Source: Methylobacterium soli (GTDB lineage: Bacteria > Pseudomonadota > Alphaproteobacteria > Rhizobiales > Beijerinckiaceae). Taken from it: a stretch of 64,000 nucleotides of DNA. The notes under the pieces are model-generated. The model did no database searches and was not told the DNA's origin. It saw only the letters and a program-made list of their open reading frames with translations. This document shows, piece by piece, positions 42,321-52,424 of the stretch. Both the position numbers and the translations under genes were made by a program. The stretch covers positions 83,211 to 147,210 of the forward strand of contig NZ_VZZK01000014.1 in assembly GCF_008806385.1 (NCBI RefSeq). Direction: 5' to 3'. Numbering within the stretch: position 1 is the first letter of the stretch; every line of letters begins with the position of its first letter.

Positions 42321-45300
42321 GGCGCCTTCGAAGCGCCCGCTCGCGTGAGCGAGCATGGTGTAGACCTTGCCAGTCTCCGAGGTGAGATAGGCGTCGGCCC
42401 GCTTCGAGTCGGTGTCGTTTTTGGACACGTCTCCGAGCAACCGCTCGAACTCGTTCACGTACCGGTCCACCGTCCGGCGGAAATCGCCCTCGCTCCTGTA
42501 GCGGCGCTGAATCTCCTCGAAGGTTTGCCGGCCCTGCGCCGTGTAGATGCGCGACGTGAACAGGTCCGGTTCGCCGCGGCGGTACCGCTCCCACAGGTCG
42601 ACGGCCGTGCGATGCTCGATCATCCGGGCGATGTCCGTCGAGATCGTATCGAGCGTCGTGCCGCTGCTGATGGTGCCGCCCTTCGTCGCCTCAGCCTGAA
42701 CATCGCGCTCGGGTGAGACGTCATCGTCGTCCAGGGAGGCGCGGGTCAGGAGATCGGAGAGCCAACCGCGCTTGTCGCCGCCCTGGGTTGCGCGCGGCGG
42801 CGCGGCGGCGCGCGGGGAGGTCGGCTCGCTCCGTCCGGTGGCCTGCGCGGCACGGCTCACCGTGCCTGCCGCGACCGTCGGCGGTGTCACCTTGGGTGCT
42901 GGCGCAGCCGGACCCGCGGTCGGTCGGGCCGGGGAGGGTGCGGCGACGCGCCCCCCCTCGGCAATACGGCGCTGTTCGACCGCCTGAGGCTGCGCGACAT
43001 CGACGGTCCGGGTCGAGTGCGAAACCAGCGCCGAGAGTTCGTTCAGCGCCTTGATCTGATCTGCGACCACGCGGCGCATCTCGCTAGTGGCATCCTGCGT
43101 CTCGCGCGGAAGCTCCAGCACGCCGCGCTGAAGGTCGACGCGCGTCGCATCGAGCTCGCTGCGGATGGTACTGGCCATCTCGCGCATGCCCGAGACGGAC
43201 TTGCCGAACTGATCCTGCGCTTCCTCGAACACGGCCCGCATCTGCTGTGACGCCGCCTCAATGGTGGCGCGGACTTGTTCGGTGGTCCGCTCGCTCTCGG
43301 AGCCGGCTCCGCTGCGCAGCCGCTCGAACTCGCCCGCAACCTTGGCGCTGGCCTGCTGGGCACTCTCCGACAGGCGTGCACCGACGCTGCGTGCACGTTC
43401 CTCGGCGCTCCGAAGCGTGTCCTCGATCATCTGCCCGAAGCGCGCGGTTTGAGCCTCCAGCGCGGAGGAGCGTGCCTCGATGCCCGCCAGAGCCGCCGAA
43501 ACCGTTTCTTCGCGGCCGGACAACGTCTCCGACAGTCGACCTTCGACGTTCTGCAGGGATGTGGCTGCTCCGGTCAGGGCCCGCACATGGGCACCCGCCT
43601 GATCGGCGAGCGTCCGGCCATGGCCATCCAGCGCCGCCGCGAGTTCCGCGGCCTCGCGAAGCGCACCCTGGGCGACATCCTGCAGGGTCGCCACCTGAGC
43701 CGAGACACCCTCGGTCGCGCGGCTCGTTTCCGCCGCGATCGCGGAGAGGGCCGTCTCGATCTGGTGTACGCGGCCCGCGAGCCCGTTCTCGATGGCTCCG
43801 AGGTTGTCGCCGGCGCTGGAAACGAGATCCTTGAGCGCCTCGTTCGCTGTCTCGATCCGAACCAGGACGCCGTGCAGATCGCGACGCAGCCGTTCGTTGG
43901 TCTCCGAGAGGCCGGCGATGCTGCGCGTGGCGCCGTCGTCGATGACCGTGCGGAGCAGCCGCGCCGAGTCGCTCGATTGTTCGGCAAGTTCCTCGGTTCG
44001 TTGGCGAAGCGCCTCGACCAACGGCGCACCCGTCTCCGACAACGCCCGTTCGATGGCTTGGCCGCCTTCGGCAAGGGCATCCGCGAGTTGCAGAACCGGA
44101 CCGTCGATCACCGCGCGCAGGCGCTCGATATGGGTGCCCATCGTCTCGGCGACGGCCTGCCCGCGTCCATCCACACTCTCCACCAGCGCGCCGCCGCGCT
44201 CCTCGATCGCGCGGATGATCCGCTCGGCGCTCTCCGCCAAGCGGCGGGCGAGGGCATCGCCACGGGAATCAACGAGTGTCCCAAGGGCGTTGGCCCGCCG
44301 CTCGAAGCCTGTGGTCATCTGCTGGTTGCGTTCGTCGATGATCGCCTCGACGGCCGCATTGCGCTCGTCGAGGGCGGCCGCCAGAGCCGCCGTATGGGCG
44401 TCGGCGAGGGCCGCATGGTTCGTCGCGCGCGCGTCCAGCATCGTGACGAGGCTGGCCATGCGCTCGTCGACCAGGCCCGCGAAGGCATCGTGGCGGTCGT
44501 CGAAGGCCGTCGCAAGCGCGTCGCCGCGGGCGGCCACGAGGGTCGCGAAGGTCTTCATCCGGCTGTCGATGCGGGCCGTGAACGCGTCGCTCCGCGCATC
44601 GACGCTCTGCGTCAGCACCGAGCCCTGCTCCTCCACGAGGCGTGCGAAGGCCGCGGTGCGGTTCTCCACCAATCCGTCGAGGGCGCGAAGGCGCTCGTCG
44701 AAGACGGAGGCCAGAGTCTCGGTTCGTGCCTCCACCCGATCCGTGAGCGCGGCACCGCGACCCTCGACCAAGCTGTCGAAGGCGCCGACAACCTCGTCGA
44801 GGAGGCTGCGCAGCTCCCGCATGCGGCTATCCATCGTCTCCGCGATGTGGCTACCGCGGCCCTGAACCACGTCGTCGAATGCACGCAGATTGTCGTCGAA
44901 CGCGGCGCTGAGGGCGCGCGTCCGGGCCTCCGCCTGCCCCGTGAGCGCTGCGGCGCGGCTCTCGACCAGCCGATCGAACACCCCGATCACCTCATCGAAG
45001 AGCGACCGCAGGCCCTGCGTGGTATGATCCATCGTCGCGGCGAGCTGCGTTCTGCGGCCCTCCACCAGGGTCTCGAGCTCGGCGATGCGCCGGTCGAACA
45101 CCGTCCCGATCGCCTGAGCGCGGGATTCGACATGTCCCGTCAAGGCGGCGGTACGGCTGTCGACGAGGTCGTCGAGGACGCTGATCACCTCGTCGAAGAG
45201 CGATCGCAGGCCCTGCGTGCGCGCATCCATCGTTGCGGCGAGATGCGTGCCGCGCCCTTCGACAAGGTTGTCGAGCGCTTCCAGGCGCTCATCGAACAGG

Positions 45301-48300
45301 CTCCCGATCTGCCGTGTCCGGTGATCGAGCGTCCCGGCGGCGTCGCCGAGGGTCCGCTCGATCGTCTCGACAAGCTCGCGCCCGCGGTCGCTCAGCGCGT
45401 CGTGGAGGGGGCCCATGCGCCCATCCAGGTTCGCGCTGAGGGTCGTGGCGTGGGAGTCGAGAAGCACGCGGATCTGGTTGGTGCGATCGTCCAGCAATCC
45501 GTGGACCGTGCGCACGCCCTCGTCGAGGAGCGTGCTGATGTCGGAGGTACGCGTGTCGAGGGTCCGTCCCAGGCGCCCTTCGCCGTCGCCGAGCATCCGG
45601 TCGGCTTCCGCGATCGTCTCGCGAAGCTTGGCCAGGACGCCATCGCCGCGGCGCTCGATGAGCTCGCCCAGCGAGTGGCCGCCCGTGTCGAAGAGGCGGG
45701 CCAGCTCGGTGACGCGCCCGCCGATCGCGCCGAACACCATGCGCCCCTTCTCGTCGAGTTCGGTCGCCATCGCGGTGGTCCGCTGATCGATGAGATGGCC
45801 GAGCTGATCCGCCCGCTCGGCGAAGGCGTTCCGGATCGCCTCGGTCTGTCCGATCAATGCCGCATTGGCATTCTGCGTCTGTTCCTCGATCGTGCTGACG
45901 AGGGCGCGGGCGCGCTCGGCCAGGGTCGCATCCACATCGGTCGTGCGGGTCTCGATCAGGCTGACGAGCTCGCGGGTGCGCGCGGCTAATTCCTCGTCCA
46001 CCGCTTGGGTGCGCGTCTCGATCAGGCGAATGGCCTCGAAAGCCTGTGCTCCGAAGGTCTCATCGATCAGGCGGCTGCGCTCTTCCAGGGCCGCGCTGAT
46101 GCCGTCGAGACGCGCGATGACCCCCGCATCGAAGCGCTCGGCACCCGCTTCGAGCCGCCGTGCTAGGTCCTGAGTCTGGCGGTCGAGACGCTCCCCGATC
46201 TCGGAGCTGCGGGCCCCGAGGGTATCGCCGAGGCGCTCGGACCGAGCGGCGATCTCCTGCGCCATGCCCTCGGCCCGGGCATCGAGCGCCTGCACGAGGT
46301 CGCGACCGCCCTCGGCCATGATGCGGGCCATCTCGCCGGTCCGGACGATCAGGGCCTCGTTGAGCGCCGTCGCGCGAGCACCGAGATGCCCGTCGATGTG
46401 GCTGACAAGGTTCGCGAAGGTCTCGCCGATCTCGGTCGAGCGCTTCGACGTCCGGTCCTCGAGGGCGCCCAGATGGGTCTCGACCACCTCCCGGGCTTCG
46501 CGCGCCCGTTCGGCGATGCTTTCCGCCACCGCCTTGCCCTGGATCGTGATGACCCGGTCCATCTCTTCGAGCCGACCGGTGACGACTTCGCTCAGCGCGG
46601 TCGTGTCGCGGGAGATCCGGTCCGCCAGGATATCGCCGCGGGCGATGGTGTCCTGAAGGGCGGCAAGGCGGTTGCCGAGGACATCATCCATGGCCTTGGC
46701 ACGGCTCTCCGCCGTCTCGGCGAAGGAGGCGCCTGTCTGCGTCAGGGCGTCGGCGACGCGCGCACCCTGGCTCGCAACGGCCAGGACGATGTCGCGGCCG
46801 GTGCCGGCAAGGCGCGTATGCGCCTCGTCCGCGTGGTTGGCGATCAGCTCCGTCATGCTGCGGCTATGCGTGCCGAAGGCGGATTCGACATCGGCGATCC
46901 GCGTCGCGAGCTCGGTCCCGAAGCCCTGGGCTGCGCGCGCGAAAACGCCGCTCGCCTCGTCGGCCCGCTGGGCGAGCTCCTCCTGTAGCTCTCGCATCGC
47001 GCGGCGCAGCGCATCCACGGCCGCATCGATGCGGCCGCCCATCTCGCCATGCACGCCGTCGGCCGTCTCGCGGAAACGAGCCAGGACACCTTTGGTCTGG
47101 TTTTCCAGGGCGCCGGCCGTGTTCTCGGAGACATCCCGGAGTGCGTTCGTCACCTCCGTGAACCGGGCAACGAGATCGGCCGTGTTCTGAGCGGCGGTGC
47201 CGGTCGCGCTCTCCGTGGCGCGCTGGAGCATCTCCGCAGCCTGGGCGGTGCGGTCGGCGAGCTCGCTCGCCGTCGCCGACAGACGGCGTTCGAAGATCTG
47301 CACCGCTTCGACGGTGCGAGCTTCGAGTTCACCCGTGGCGCTGGCCGCCGAGCGTCGTAGAGCCTGCGCCGCTTCGGCGCTGCTCGCACCCACCGCAACC
47401 GTGGTTTCCTCGGCGCTGCGACGGAAGATCTCAGCCACCTCGACCGTCCGGGTTCCGATCTCGGATCCGAGCGTCTCGACCGAGCCGCGCAGGGACGAGA
47501 CGGCGTCGGTTGCGTTCGTTTCGAAGGCCCGGCCGAGTTCGGCGAAGGCCCCCTCGAGGGTGGTGGCGGCCTCCTGAGCGCGCTGCGCGAAGAGACTGCT
47601 GACGCGCTCGCCCGTCGCGTTCAGGCTCGACTCCAGCCCGCCGCCCTTAACCGTGATGGTTTCGTGGAGGCGCCCCGCGACGGCCTCGATGCGGTCGGTC
47701 AGCTCGCCGCCGCGGCTACCCACGGTCTCGGCGATCCGCTCGGCGGAGCCGACGAGCTCGTCGCGGACATGGCCGGCGCGGGCCGTGAAGCTCTCGATGA
47801 TGCCGCTCGCCGTCAGGGCGAGGCCGGCCTGGGTCTCGCGCCCGCGGGCCTCGATCATATCGGCCACGCCCGTGCCGGCCGCCTCGATCTCGGACCGGAG
47901 ATTCGTGCCGCGGGTGGTGATATCGTCGGTCAGGGCCGCGCCGGTCGCGGCGATATGGGCCCGCAGGCTGTCGCCGATCTCGGCAAAGCGCGCCGTGATC
48001 TCGCCGCCGGTGCTCGAGAACCGCTCGGTCAGCTCGCCGCCGCGCGACAGGAATGCGCTCTCCAGGAGGCTCGCCGAACGCTCGAAGCTCTCGCGCACAT
48101 CGGTGCCCTGCCGATTCAGGGCATCGATCACGCCGGCGCCGGTCTCGGCGAGCGTGCGCGCGACCTGGCCGGCATTGTCGGCGAGCGTCGTGGTCAGGAT
48201 GCCGCCGGTGCGCTCGAAGGAGCGGGTCACCTCATCGGCGCGGCTCTCCAGGGATTGCGTCAGGGCATTGCCGACATCCGTCAGGCTGCCGCGGACGCCC

Positions 48301-49388
48301 TCGCTCGTCGTCACGAGGCGTTGAATCAGGTCGTCGCCGCGGCCCGACATGACCTCAACCACGCGCTCGCCGGCTTCGCCGAGGGCCGCCGTTATGGCAT
48401 CGCCCCGCGAACCGAGCGCGCTCGTGATCGCATCCCCGCGCGCATCGAGGGCGGAGGTGACGCGGTCACCCGCACCCGTCATCGCGGTGACGATGCGCTC
48501 TGCTGCTCCCTCCAGTTCCTGGCTCAAGCTCTGGTGAGAGCCGGTGATCGCTCCACGGACGCGCTCCGCATTCGCGACGATCGACTCGCGCTGCGCCACG
48601 AGTTCATCGACGAGGGACCTGATCCGGATCTCGTTATCCGAATAGGCGCGTTCGAGGGTGGCGATCTCGCCGCGCACGAGGGTTTCCAGTTCGCCCGCAC
48701 GAGCGAGCGCACGCTCCACCCCGTCGCCGACGGCCGCGACCTCGCGGCGGACCGTCTGCGACATCGTCAGCACGGCATCGGTCGAGAAGCTTTCCGGCTC
48801 GGCGAGGCGGATCGCCACCTCTCCGACCGCGCGCGCGACGAGCCGCATCTCCTGCGCCCGAACGGACAACATGGCGGTGATCAGGAACAGCATGACCGGC
48901 CCGGCGATCGCGGCCGCGCCGACGGTTGCCTGGATTGCCGTGAGGCCGAGCAGAAAGCCCCTGAGATCGCCGCCGGACTGGCTCCAGGCCAGGGCGATGA
49001 GGCTGTTCAGCCAGACGAACGCCGCGATCGCGGCGAACAGGTAGGGTTTGCGGGAGGGGCGCACGCGCAGCGTCTGCTGCAGGATCCCGATGTTGCGCCG
49101 GTCGTCATTGGCAACGAGCGATCGATCCGGCGGAAGCAGGCCGCCCTCGCGGTGCGGCCGATTGCGGTCGGGCGGCGGCACGTCCGAGGCAAGCCGCTCG
49201 TCCAGATCGAGGCGGGGCATCTGGCGCCCGGCCGGCTCAACGAGGGGATCGTTGTCGCCGACATCCGGCAGGCGCGGCTCTGGGCGGGTCTCGGCCTCAT
49301 TCGGCGTCAGGATATCGAGATTCAGCGCCTGCTCGATCGCAGACAGCGCCGCCTCCGCCGGATCCTTCAGCTTCTTCTCAGTGGCCAT
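42318..49388 (-). CDS. Giant coiled-coil membrane protein, growth-pole-ring (GPR/RgsE)-like
   Basis: Encodes about 2,356 residues from ATG 49388. Residues 1-110 are cytoplasmic and proline-rich; two membrane helices lie at about 116-135 (LFAAIAAFVWLNSLIALAW) and 145-173. Almost everything from 180 to about 2,130 is amphipathic helix with 11-residue periodicity, like apolipoprotein A repeats. A proline/alanine linker and a small C-terminal globular part (DLWERYRRGEPDLF to SGRFEGA) follow. Size, topology and apolipoprotein-like repeats match the GPR protein of Agrobacterium and RgsE of Sinorhizobium, which form a ring at the growing pole. DUF1489 next door is consistent with Hyphomicrobiales synteny. 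Orthology is inferred from architecture. Confidence 0.8.
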   Translation of the reverse strand: MATEKKLKDPAEAALSAIEQALNLDILTPNEAETRPEPRLPDVGDNDPLVEPAGRQMPRLDLDERLASDVPPPDRNRPHREGGLLPPDRSLVANDDRRNIGILQQTLRVRPSRKPYLFAAIAAFVWLNSLIALAWSQSGGDLRGFLLGLTAIQATVGAAAIAGPVMLFLITAMLSVRAQEMRLVARAVGEVAIRLAEPESFSTDAVLTMSQTVRREVAAVGDGVERALARAGELETLVRGEIATLERAYSDNEIRIRSLVDELVAQRESIVANAERVRGAITGSHQSLSQELEGAAERIVTAMTGAGDRVTSALDARGDAITSALGSRGDAITAALGEAGERVVEVMSGRGDDLIQRLVTTSEGVRGSLTDVGNALTQSLESRADEVTRSFERTGGILTTTLADNAGQVARTLAETGAGVIDALNRQGTDVRESFERSASLLESAFLSRGGELTERFSSTGGEITARFAEIGDSLRAHIAATGAALTDDITTRGTNLRSEIEAAGTGVADMIEARGRETQAGLALTASGIIESFTARAGHVRDELVGSAERIAETVGSRGGELTDRIEAVAGRLHETITVKGGGLESSLNATGERVSSLFAQRAQEAATTLEGAFAELGRAFETNATDAVSSLRGSVETLGSEIGTRTVEVAEIFRRSAEETTVAVGASSAEAAQALRRSAASATGELEARTVEAVQIFERRLSATASELADRTAQAAEMLQRATESATGTAAQNTADLVARFTEVTNALRDVSENTAGALENQTKGVLARFRETADGVHGEMGGRIDAAVDALRRAMRELQEELAQRADEASGVFARAAQGFGTELATRIADVESAFGTHSRSMTELIANHADEAHTRLAGTGRDIVLAVASQGARVADALTQTGASFAETAESRAKAMDDVLGNRLAALQDTIARGDILADRISRDTTALSEVVTGRLEEMDRVITIQGKAVAESIAERAREAREVVETHLGALEDRTSKRSTEIGETFANLVSHIDGHLGARATALNEALIVRTGEMARIMAEGGRDLVQALDARAEGMAQEIAARSERLGDTLGARSSEIGERLDRQTQDLARRLEAGAERFDAGVIARLDGISAALEERSRLIDETFGAQAFEAIRLIETRTQAVDEELAARTRELVSLIETRTTDVDATLAERARALVSTIEEQTQNANAALIGQTEAIRNAFAERADQLGHLIDQRTTAMATELDEKGRMVFGAIGGRVTELARLFDTGGHSLGELIERRGDGVLAKLRETIAEADRMLGDGEGRLGRTLDTRTSDISTLLDEGVRTVHGLLDDRTNQIRVLLDSHATTLSANLDGRMGPLHDALSDRGRELVETIERTLGDAAGTLDHRTRQIGSLFDERLEALDNLVEGRGTHLAATMDARTQGLRSLFDEVISVLDDLVDSRTAALTGHVESRAQAIGTVFDRRIAELETLVEGRRTQLAATMDHTTQGLRSLFDEVIGVFDRLVESRAAALTGQAEARTRALSAAFDDNLRAFDDVVQGRGSHIAETMDSRMRELRSLLDEVVGAFDSLVEGRGAALTDRVEARTETLASVFDERLRALDGLVENRTAAFARLVEEQGSVLTQSVDARSDAFTARIDSRMKTFATLVAARGDALATAFDDRHDAFAGLVDERMASLVTMLDARATNHAALADAHTAALAAALDERNAAVEAIIDERNQQMTTGFERRANALGTLVDSRGDALARRLAESAERIIRAIEERGGALVESVDGRGQAVAETMGTHIERLRAVIDGPVLQLADALAEGGQAIERALSETGAPLVEALRQRTEELAEQSSDSARLLRTVIDDGATRSIAGLSETNERLRRDLHGVLVRIETANEALKDLVSSAGDNLGAIENGLAGRVHQIETALSAIAAETSRATEGVSAQVATLQDVAQGALREAAELAAALDGHGRTLADQAGAHVRALTGAATSLQNVEGRLSETLSGREETVSAALAGIEARSSALEAQTARFGQMIEDTLRSAEERARSVGARLSESAQQASAKVAGEFERLRSGAGSESERTTEQVRATIEAASQQMRAVFEEAQDQFGKSVSGMREMASTIRSELDATRVDLQRGVLELPRETQDATSEMRRVVADQIKALNELSALVSHSTRTVDVAQPQAVEQRRIAEGGRVAAPSPARPTAGPAAPAPKVTPPTVAAGTVSRAAQATGRSEPTSPRAAAPPRATQGGDKRGWLSDLLTRASLDDDDVSPERDVQAEATKGGTISSGTTLDTISTDIARMIEHRTAVDLWERYRRGEPDLFTSRIYTAQGRQTFEEIQRRYRSEGDFRRTVDRYVNEFERLLGDVSKNDTDSKRADAYLTSETGKVYTMLAHASGRFEGA
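44673..45266 (-). repeat. Three tandem 198-bp repeats in the giant gene
   Basis: The protein has three consecutive 66-residue units (about residues 1,375-1,572) beginning LVEGRGTHLAATMDARTQGL, LVEGRRTQLAATMDHTTQGL and VVQGRGSHIAETMDSRMREL. Each equals six 11-mers. They align without gaps, indicating internal duplication in register with the hendecad period, so the helix phase is kept. Confidence 0.8.
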
Positions 49389-49655
49389 GCAACGCCTCGT
49401 TACGCGCAGTCTCACGCAGCCGGCCGCGCCCGGCGGTGAGACGGAAATTGCCGTTTACCAAGGAAGTTTAGACCTCGCCGTCAGCCCGGGATACCCGAGC
49501 AGCGGAGCGCGCCCAAAAAACCTTAACGGAATGGTTACCAAGCCACGGGCCTGGCGCTTTCCGCCGCTGTATCTCATGACGGCGCAAGGTTTAAACGGTT
49601 GCGAACCCGGCGCGCCGTGGCTGTGGATGGCACTGGGCTGAGAGGAATCGCACGA

Positions 49656-49976
49656 GTGAACCCGGCGATCGACCGCGCGCACCTTGCTGCTCAGACCGGT
49701 GGCGACGGCGAACTCGCGCAGGAGGTCCTCGGATTGTTCGCGCGGCAATGTCGGGAGCTCCTGCCCCGGATCGTCGATGCGGCGGGCGATGCCCGCGCCC
49801 GCGCGGACCTCGCTCATACCCTCAAGGGGAGCGCGCTCGGCGTCGGCGCCGTCGCGGTGGCGCGCGCGAGCGGCCTCGTCGAGGATGCGCTGCGGCGCGG
49901 AGACCCGGCGACGCGTTCGATCGGCGGTCTGGAAGAGTGCGTCTCCGCCGCCATCGACGAGATCGTCTCAGCTTAG
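49656..49976 (+). CDS. Hpt-domain phosphotransfer protein
   Basis: Encodes about 106 residues. LAHTLKGSALGVGAVAVA carries the phosphorylatable His of histidine-phosphotransfer domains, with FARQCRELLPRIV before it. The protein is a single four-helix domain, acting between a hybrid kinase and a response regulator. The GTG at 49656 follows AGAGGA; an upstream ATG at 49599 is possible. The cognate kinase is not identifiable here. It is divergent from the giant gene. Confidence 0.8.
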   Translation: MNPAIDRAHLAAQTGGDGELAQEVLGLFARQCRELLPRIVDAAGDARARADLAHTLKGSALGVGAVAVARASGLVEDALRRGDPATRSIGGLEECVSAAIDEIVSA

Positions 49977-50177
49977 CGTCAAACGGCCCGCTCGGGCTCC
50001 CGGCACCTGCGGCAAAACAGGTCGGGTGCGCCCCTGATGGAACAGGCAGAGTGCTGCCGCGTAAGGCCAGGAATCTGAGCCCGGGACACCATGGCGCTTG
50101 CAATCCTCAGCCAGCCCCTCCAATCAAGCGCGCGCCGCGCAACTGATCCAACCCGTTGTACGAGCCCGGAGCCAGCG

Positions 50178-50498
50178 ATGCCGAAGATCACCTACATCGA
50201 CCATGCCGGCACGGCCAGAACGGTCGAGGGCGCGGTCGGTGCCACCGTGATGGAGACGGCGCTGCGCAACAACGTTCCGGGGATCGACGCGGAGTGTGGT
50301 GGGGCGTGCGCCTGTGCGACCTGCCACGTCTATATCGACGACGCCTGGACAGAGGCGGTCGGACCGGCGGTCGACATGGAGCAGGACATGCTCGATTTCG
50401 CGACGGACGTGCGCACGAGTTCGAGGCTTTGCTGCCAGATTCGGATCACGCCGGAACTCGAAGGCCTCACCGTGACGACGCCGGCGCGGCAGGGTTGA
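50178..50498 (+). CDS. [2Fe-2S] ferredoxin, adrenodoxin/FdxB type
   Basis: Encodes 106 residues. The cluster ligands are ECGGACACATCHVYID (C-x5-C-x2-C) and the fourth Cys in SRLCCQI. EGAVGATVMETALRNNVPGIDAECGG is the vertebrate/ISC-type ferredoxin stretch described in parts. MEQDMLDFATDVRTSSRL resembles the region that contacts P450s or FdxB partners. It delivers electrons in iron-sulfur cluster assembly or to a monooxygenase; no such partner is adjacent. The ATG at 50178 is preferred over 50091. Confidence 0.92.
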   Translation: MPKITYIDHAGTARTVEGAVGATVMETALRNNVPGIDAECGGACACATCHVYIDDAWTEAVGPAVDMEQDMLDFATDVRTSSRLCCQIRITPELEGLTVTTPARQG

Positions 50499-50501
50499 GG
50501 C

Positions 50502-51677
50502 TCAACGCACGAGGGCTCGCATCGCTTCGTCCAAACCGTCGAGGGTGAGGGGAAACATGCGCTCCTCGAAGATCTGCCGCACCATGCCGATCGATTGCGT
50601 GTAGGCCCAATGCTCACGCTGAACCGGGTTCAGCCAGACCGCCTTCGGGAAATGGTCGAGCACCCGCTGCAGCCAGACGGCGCCCGCCTCCTCGTTCCAA
50701 TGCTCCACCGAACCGCCCGGCGCTGCGATCTCGTAAGGGCTCATCGACGCGTCGCCGACGAAGACGATGCGGTAGTCCGACGAATAGGTCCGGATCACAT
50801 CGATGAGAGAGATGCGCTCATCGTGGCGCCTCCGGTTTTCGGTCCAGACGGATTCGTAGGTGCAATTGTGGAAGTAGAAATGCGCGAAATGCTTGAACTC
50901 CGAGCGTGCAGCTGAAAACAGCTCCTCGGCCAGCGCGATGTGCCAATCCATCGAGCCGCCGACATCGAGAAATAGAAGAACTTTGACGGCGTTGCGGCGC
51001 TCCGGCCGCAGCTTCACGTCGAGATAGCCCTGGCGGGCGCTTTCCCGGATCGTTCCCTCAAGATCCAGTTCCTCGGCCGCACCCGTCCGGGCAAAGCGGC
51101 GCAGACGCCGCAACGCGAGGCGCATGGTGCGGGTCCCGAGTTCGGCCCCGTCATCGAGATCCCGGAACTCGCGCTTGTCCCAAACCTTCACGGCCCGGAA
51201 GTTGCGGTTGCCATCCTGACCGATGCGGATGCCCTCGGGATTGTAGCCATACGCGCCGAACGGCGAGGTTCCCCCCGTGCCGATCCATTTTGAACCGCCC
51301 TGATGGCGCTCCTTCTGTTCCGCGAGGCGCTGCTTCAGCGTCTCGAACAGCTTGTCCCAACCGAGAGCCTTGAGCTCGGCCTTCTCCGCCTCGGTGAGGT
51401 ACCGGTCCGCGAGCTTGCGCAGCCATTCTTCCGGGATGGCGGCGGGCTCGACGGCCTCGCTCAAGGAGACCTCGCCCTTGAAGACCGAACCGAACACCCG
51501 GTCGAAGCGATCGAGATTGCGCTCGTCCTTCACCAGAACGGTGCGGGCCAACAGGTAGAAATCCTCGATGCGCTTTTCCGCCAAGTCGCGGTCAAGCGCG
51601 CCGAGCAAAGTGAGGTACTCGCGGAGCGTGACGGGGACCTTGGCGTCGCGGAGCGCGGTGAAGAATTGCAGCAGCAT
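50502..51677 (-). CDS. VWA-domain protein, CoxE-like
   Basis: Encodes 391 residues. The N-terminal half (TALRDAKVPVTLREYLTLLGAL) and the VWA part with a modified MIDAS motif LFLDVGGSMDWH are the CoxE/DUF58-neighbour family. Such proteins act with MoxR AAA+ ATPases as metal-insertion or complex-assembly chaperones. A MoxR gene lies about 5 kb downstream in the window (56497) on the opposite strand, not adjacent as in most genomes. The start MLLQFFTALR at 51677 is chosen because it aligns with the usual N-terminus. Confidence 0.85.
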   Translation of the reverse strand: MLLQFFTALRDAKVPVTLREYLTLLGALDRDLAEKRIEDFYLLARTVLVKDERNLDRFDRVFGSVFKGEVSLSEAVEPAAIPEEWLRKLADRYLTEAEKAELKALGWDKLFETLKQRLAEQKERHQGGSKWIGTGGTSPFGAYGYNPEGIRIGQDGNRNFRAVKVWDKREFRDLDDGAELGTRTMRLALRRLRRFARTGAAEELDLEGTIRESARQGYLDVKLRPERRNAVKVLLFLDVGGSMDWHIALAEELFSAARSEFKHFAHFYFHNCTYESVWTENRRRHDERISLIDVIRTYSSDYRIVFVGDASMSPYEIAAPGGSVEHWNEEAGAVWLQRVLDHFPKAVWLNPVQREHWAYTQSIGMVRQIFEERMFPLTLDGLDEAMRALVR

Positions 51678-51985
51678 GGCGGGACAACGCGCGATGCCAG
51701 CTGCGACGTCAAGCGGTGCGGCACTCTCAAGAGCGGGGCGGCGCATGGCCGCTCCTCGCCAGCAGACCGACAGGGTTTGCCGGCCTGTTCACAATTCGGG
51801 CGAGCTTGGCTTTACCCCGACGCGGCGAGCTCGGGATATCTGTGCATAAGAGTCATGATCTGTTGATAGCGCCTCGAGATGCCCTCCTACACAAGGTTGT
51901 TCTGTCATCGAAAACAAGAAGGGCGAGCGCAAAAGCTTGAAGGGTCTGAATAGACGTTCTCCAACCGAGGTCAGGGAGGCACCTG
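51678..51985. other. Intergenic region before the 143-residue gene
   Basis: About 308 bases between divergent genes. I see no ORF with a credible start, no repeat of the dispersed family and no clear terminator. The part near 51830-51930 is A/T-richer and probably contains the promoters. Confidence 0.35.
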
Positions 51986-52417
51986 ATGGCCGTGGTCCTG
52001 CGCTCGTTGAGCGACTTCAAGCGATTTCTGGCAACGCCGGGAGCGACGATTCAGATCGTCCAGAACACGTTCATGGACCGTCAATCGTTGGCGGGCCAGG
52101 AAGCTTACCGCGCCAAAGGCATGTACGAGCCGCGCACCGTTCAGGCGCTGTCGCGGAAGGCCGCGGTGTTCTCCGTCAAAGGGCATCCCACGACGGTTTG
52201 GCTCTACTGGGACAAGGGTGTGCGCCGCTGGCGCTTCTCCGGGGACACGGTCGCGGTTCCGCTGGACACGTCCCTCGGGCCGCCGGACGAGATCGTCTAC
52301 CGCTGCCGCTACGCGGAGGGGTGGGAGCCCGCCGAGCGGAAGGCTGCCCGCCGCGGCGCATCCTCGCGCCGTCGCCCCCAAGATGAAGCTCACGAGGGCG
52401 TGACGCCCACACCCTGA
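51986..52417 (+). CDS. Hypothetical protein
   Basis: Encodes 143 residues. It begins MAVVLRSLSDFKRFLATPGATIQIVQN, continues MYEPRTVQALSRKAAVFSVKGHPTTVWLYWDKGVRRWRFSGDTV, and ends in a basic tail (RKAARRGASSRRRPQ). Two short blocks look like a small beta-rich domain. No family is recognised. The basic tail could bind nucleic acid. It ends eight bases before the convergent Kef-type gene. Confidence 0.6.
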   Translation: MAVVLRSLSDFKRFLATPGATIQIVQNTFMDRQSLAGQEAYRAKGMYEPRTVQALSRKAAVFSVKGHPTTVWLYWDKGVRRWRFSGDTVAVPLDTSLGPPDEIVYRCRYAEGWEPAERKAARRGASSRRRPQDEAHEGVTPTP

Positions 52418-52424
52418 CGCCGCG

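Noticed and set aside
43275..45989. A 904-codon open frame opposite the giant gene
   Set aside because: It mirrors the repeats of the coiled-coil gene on the other strand, with repetitive composition and no domain.
49523..49538. TTAA and TTAC as a CtrA site before the Hpt gene
   Set aside because: The half-sites are eight bases apart, not seven, and the second is imperfect.
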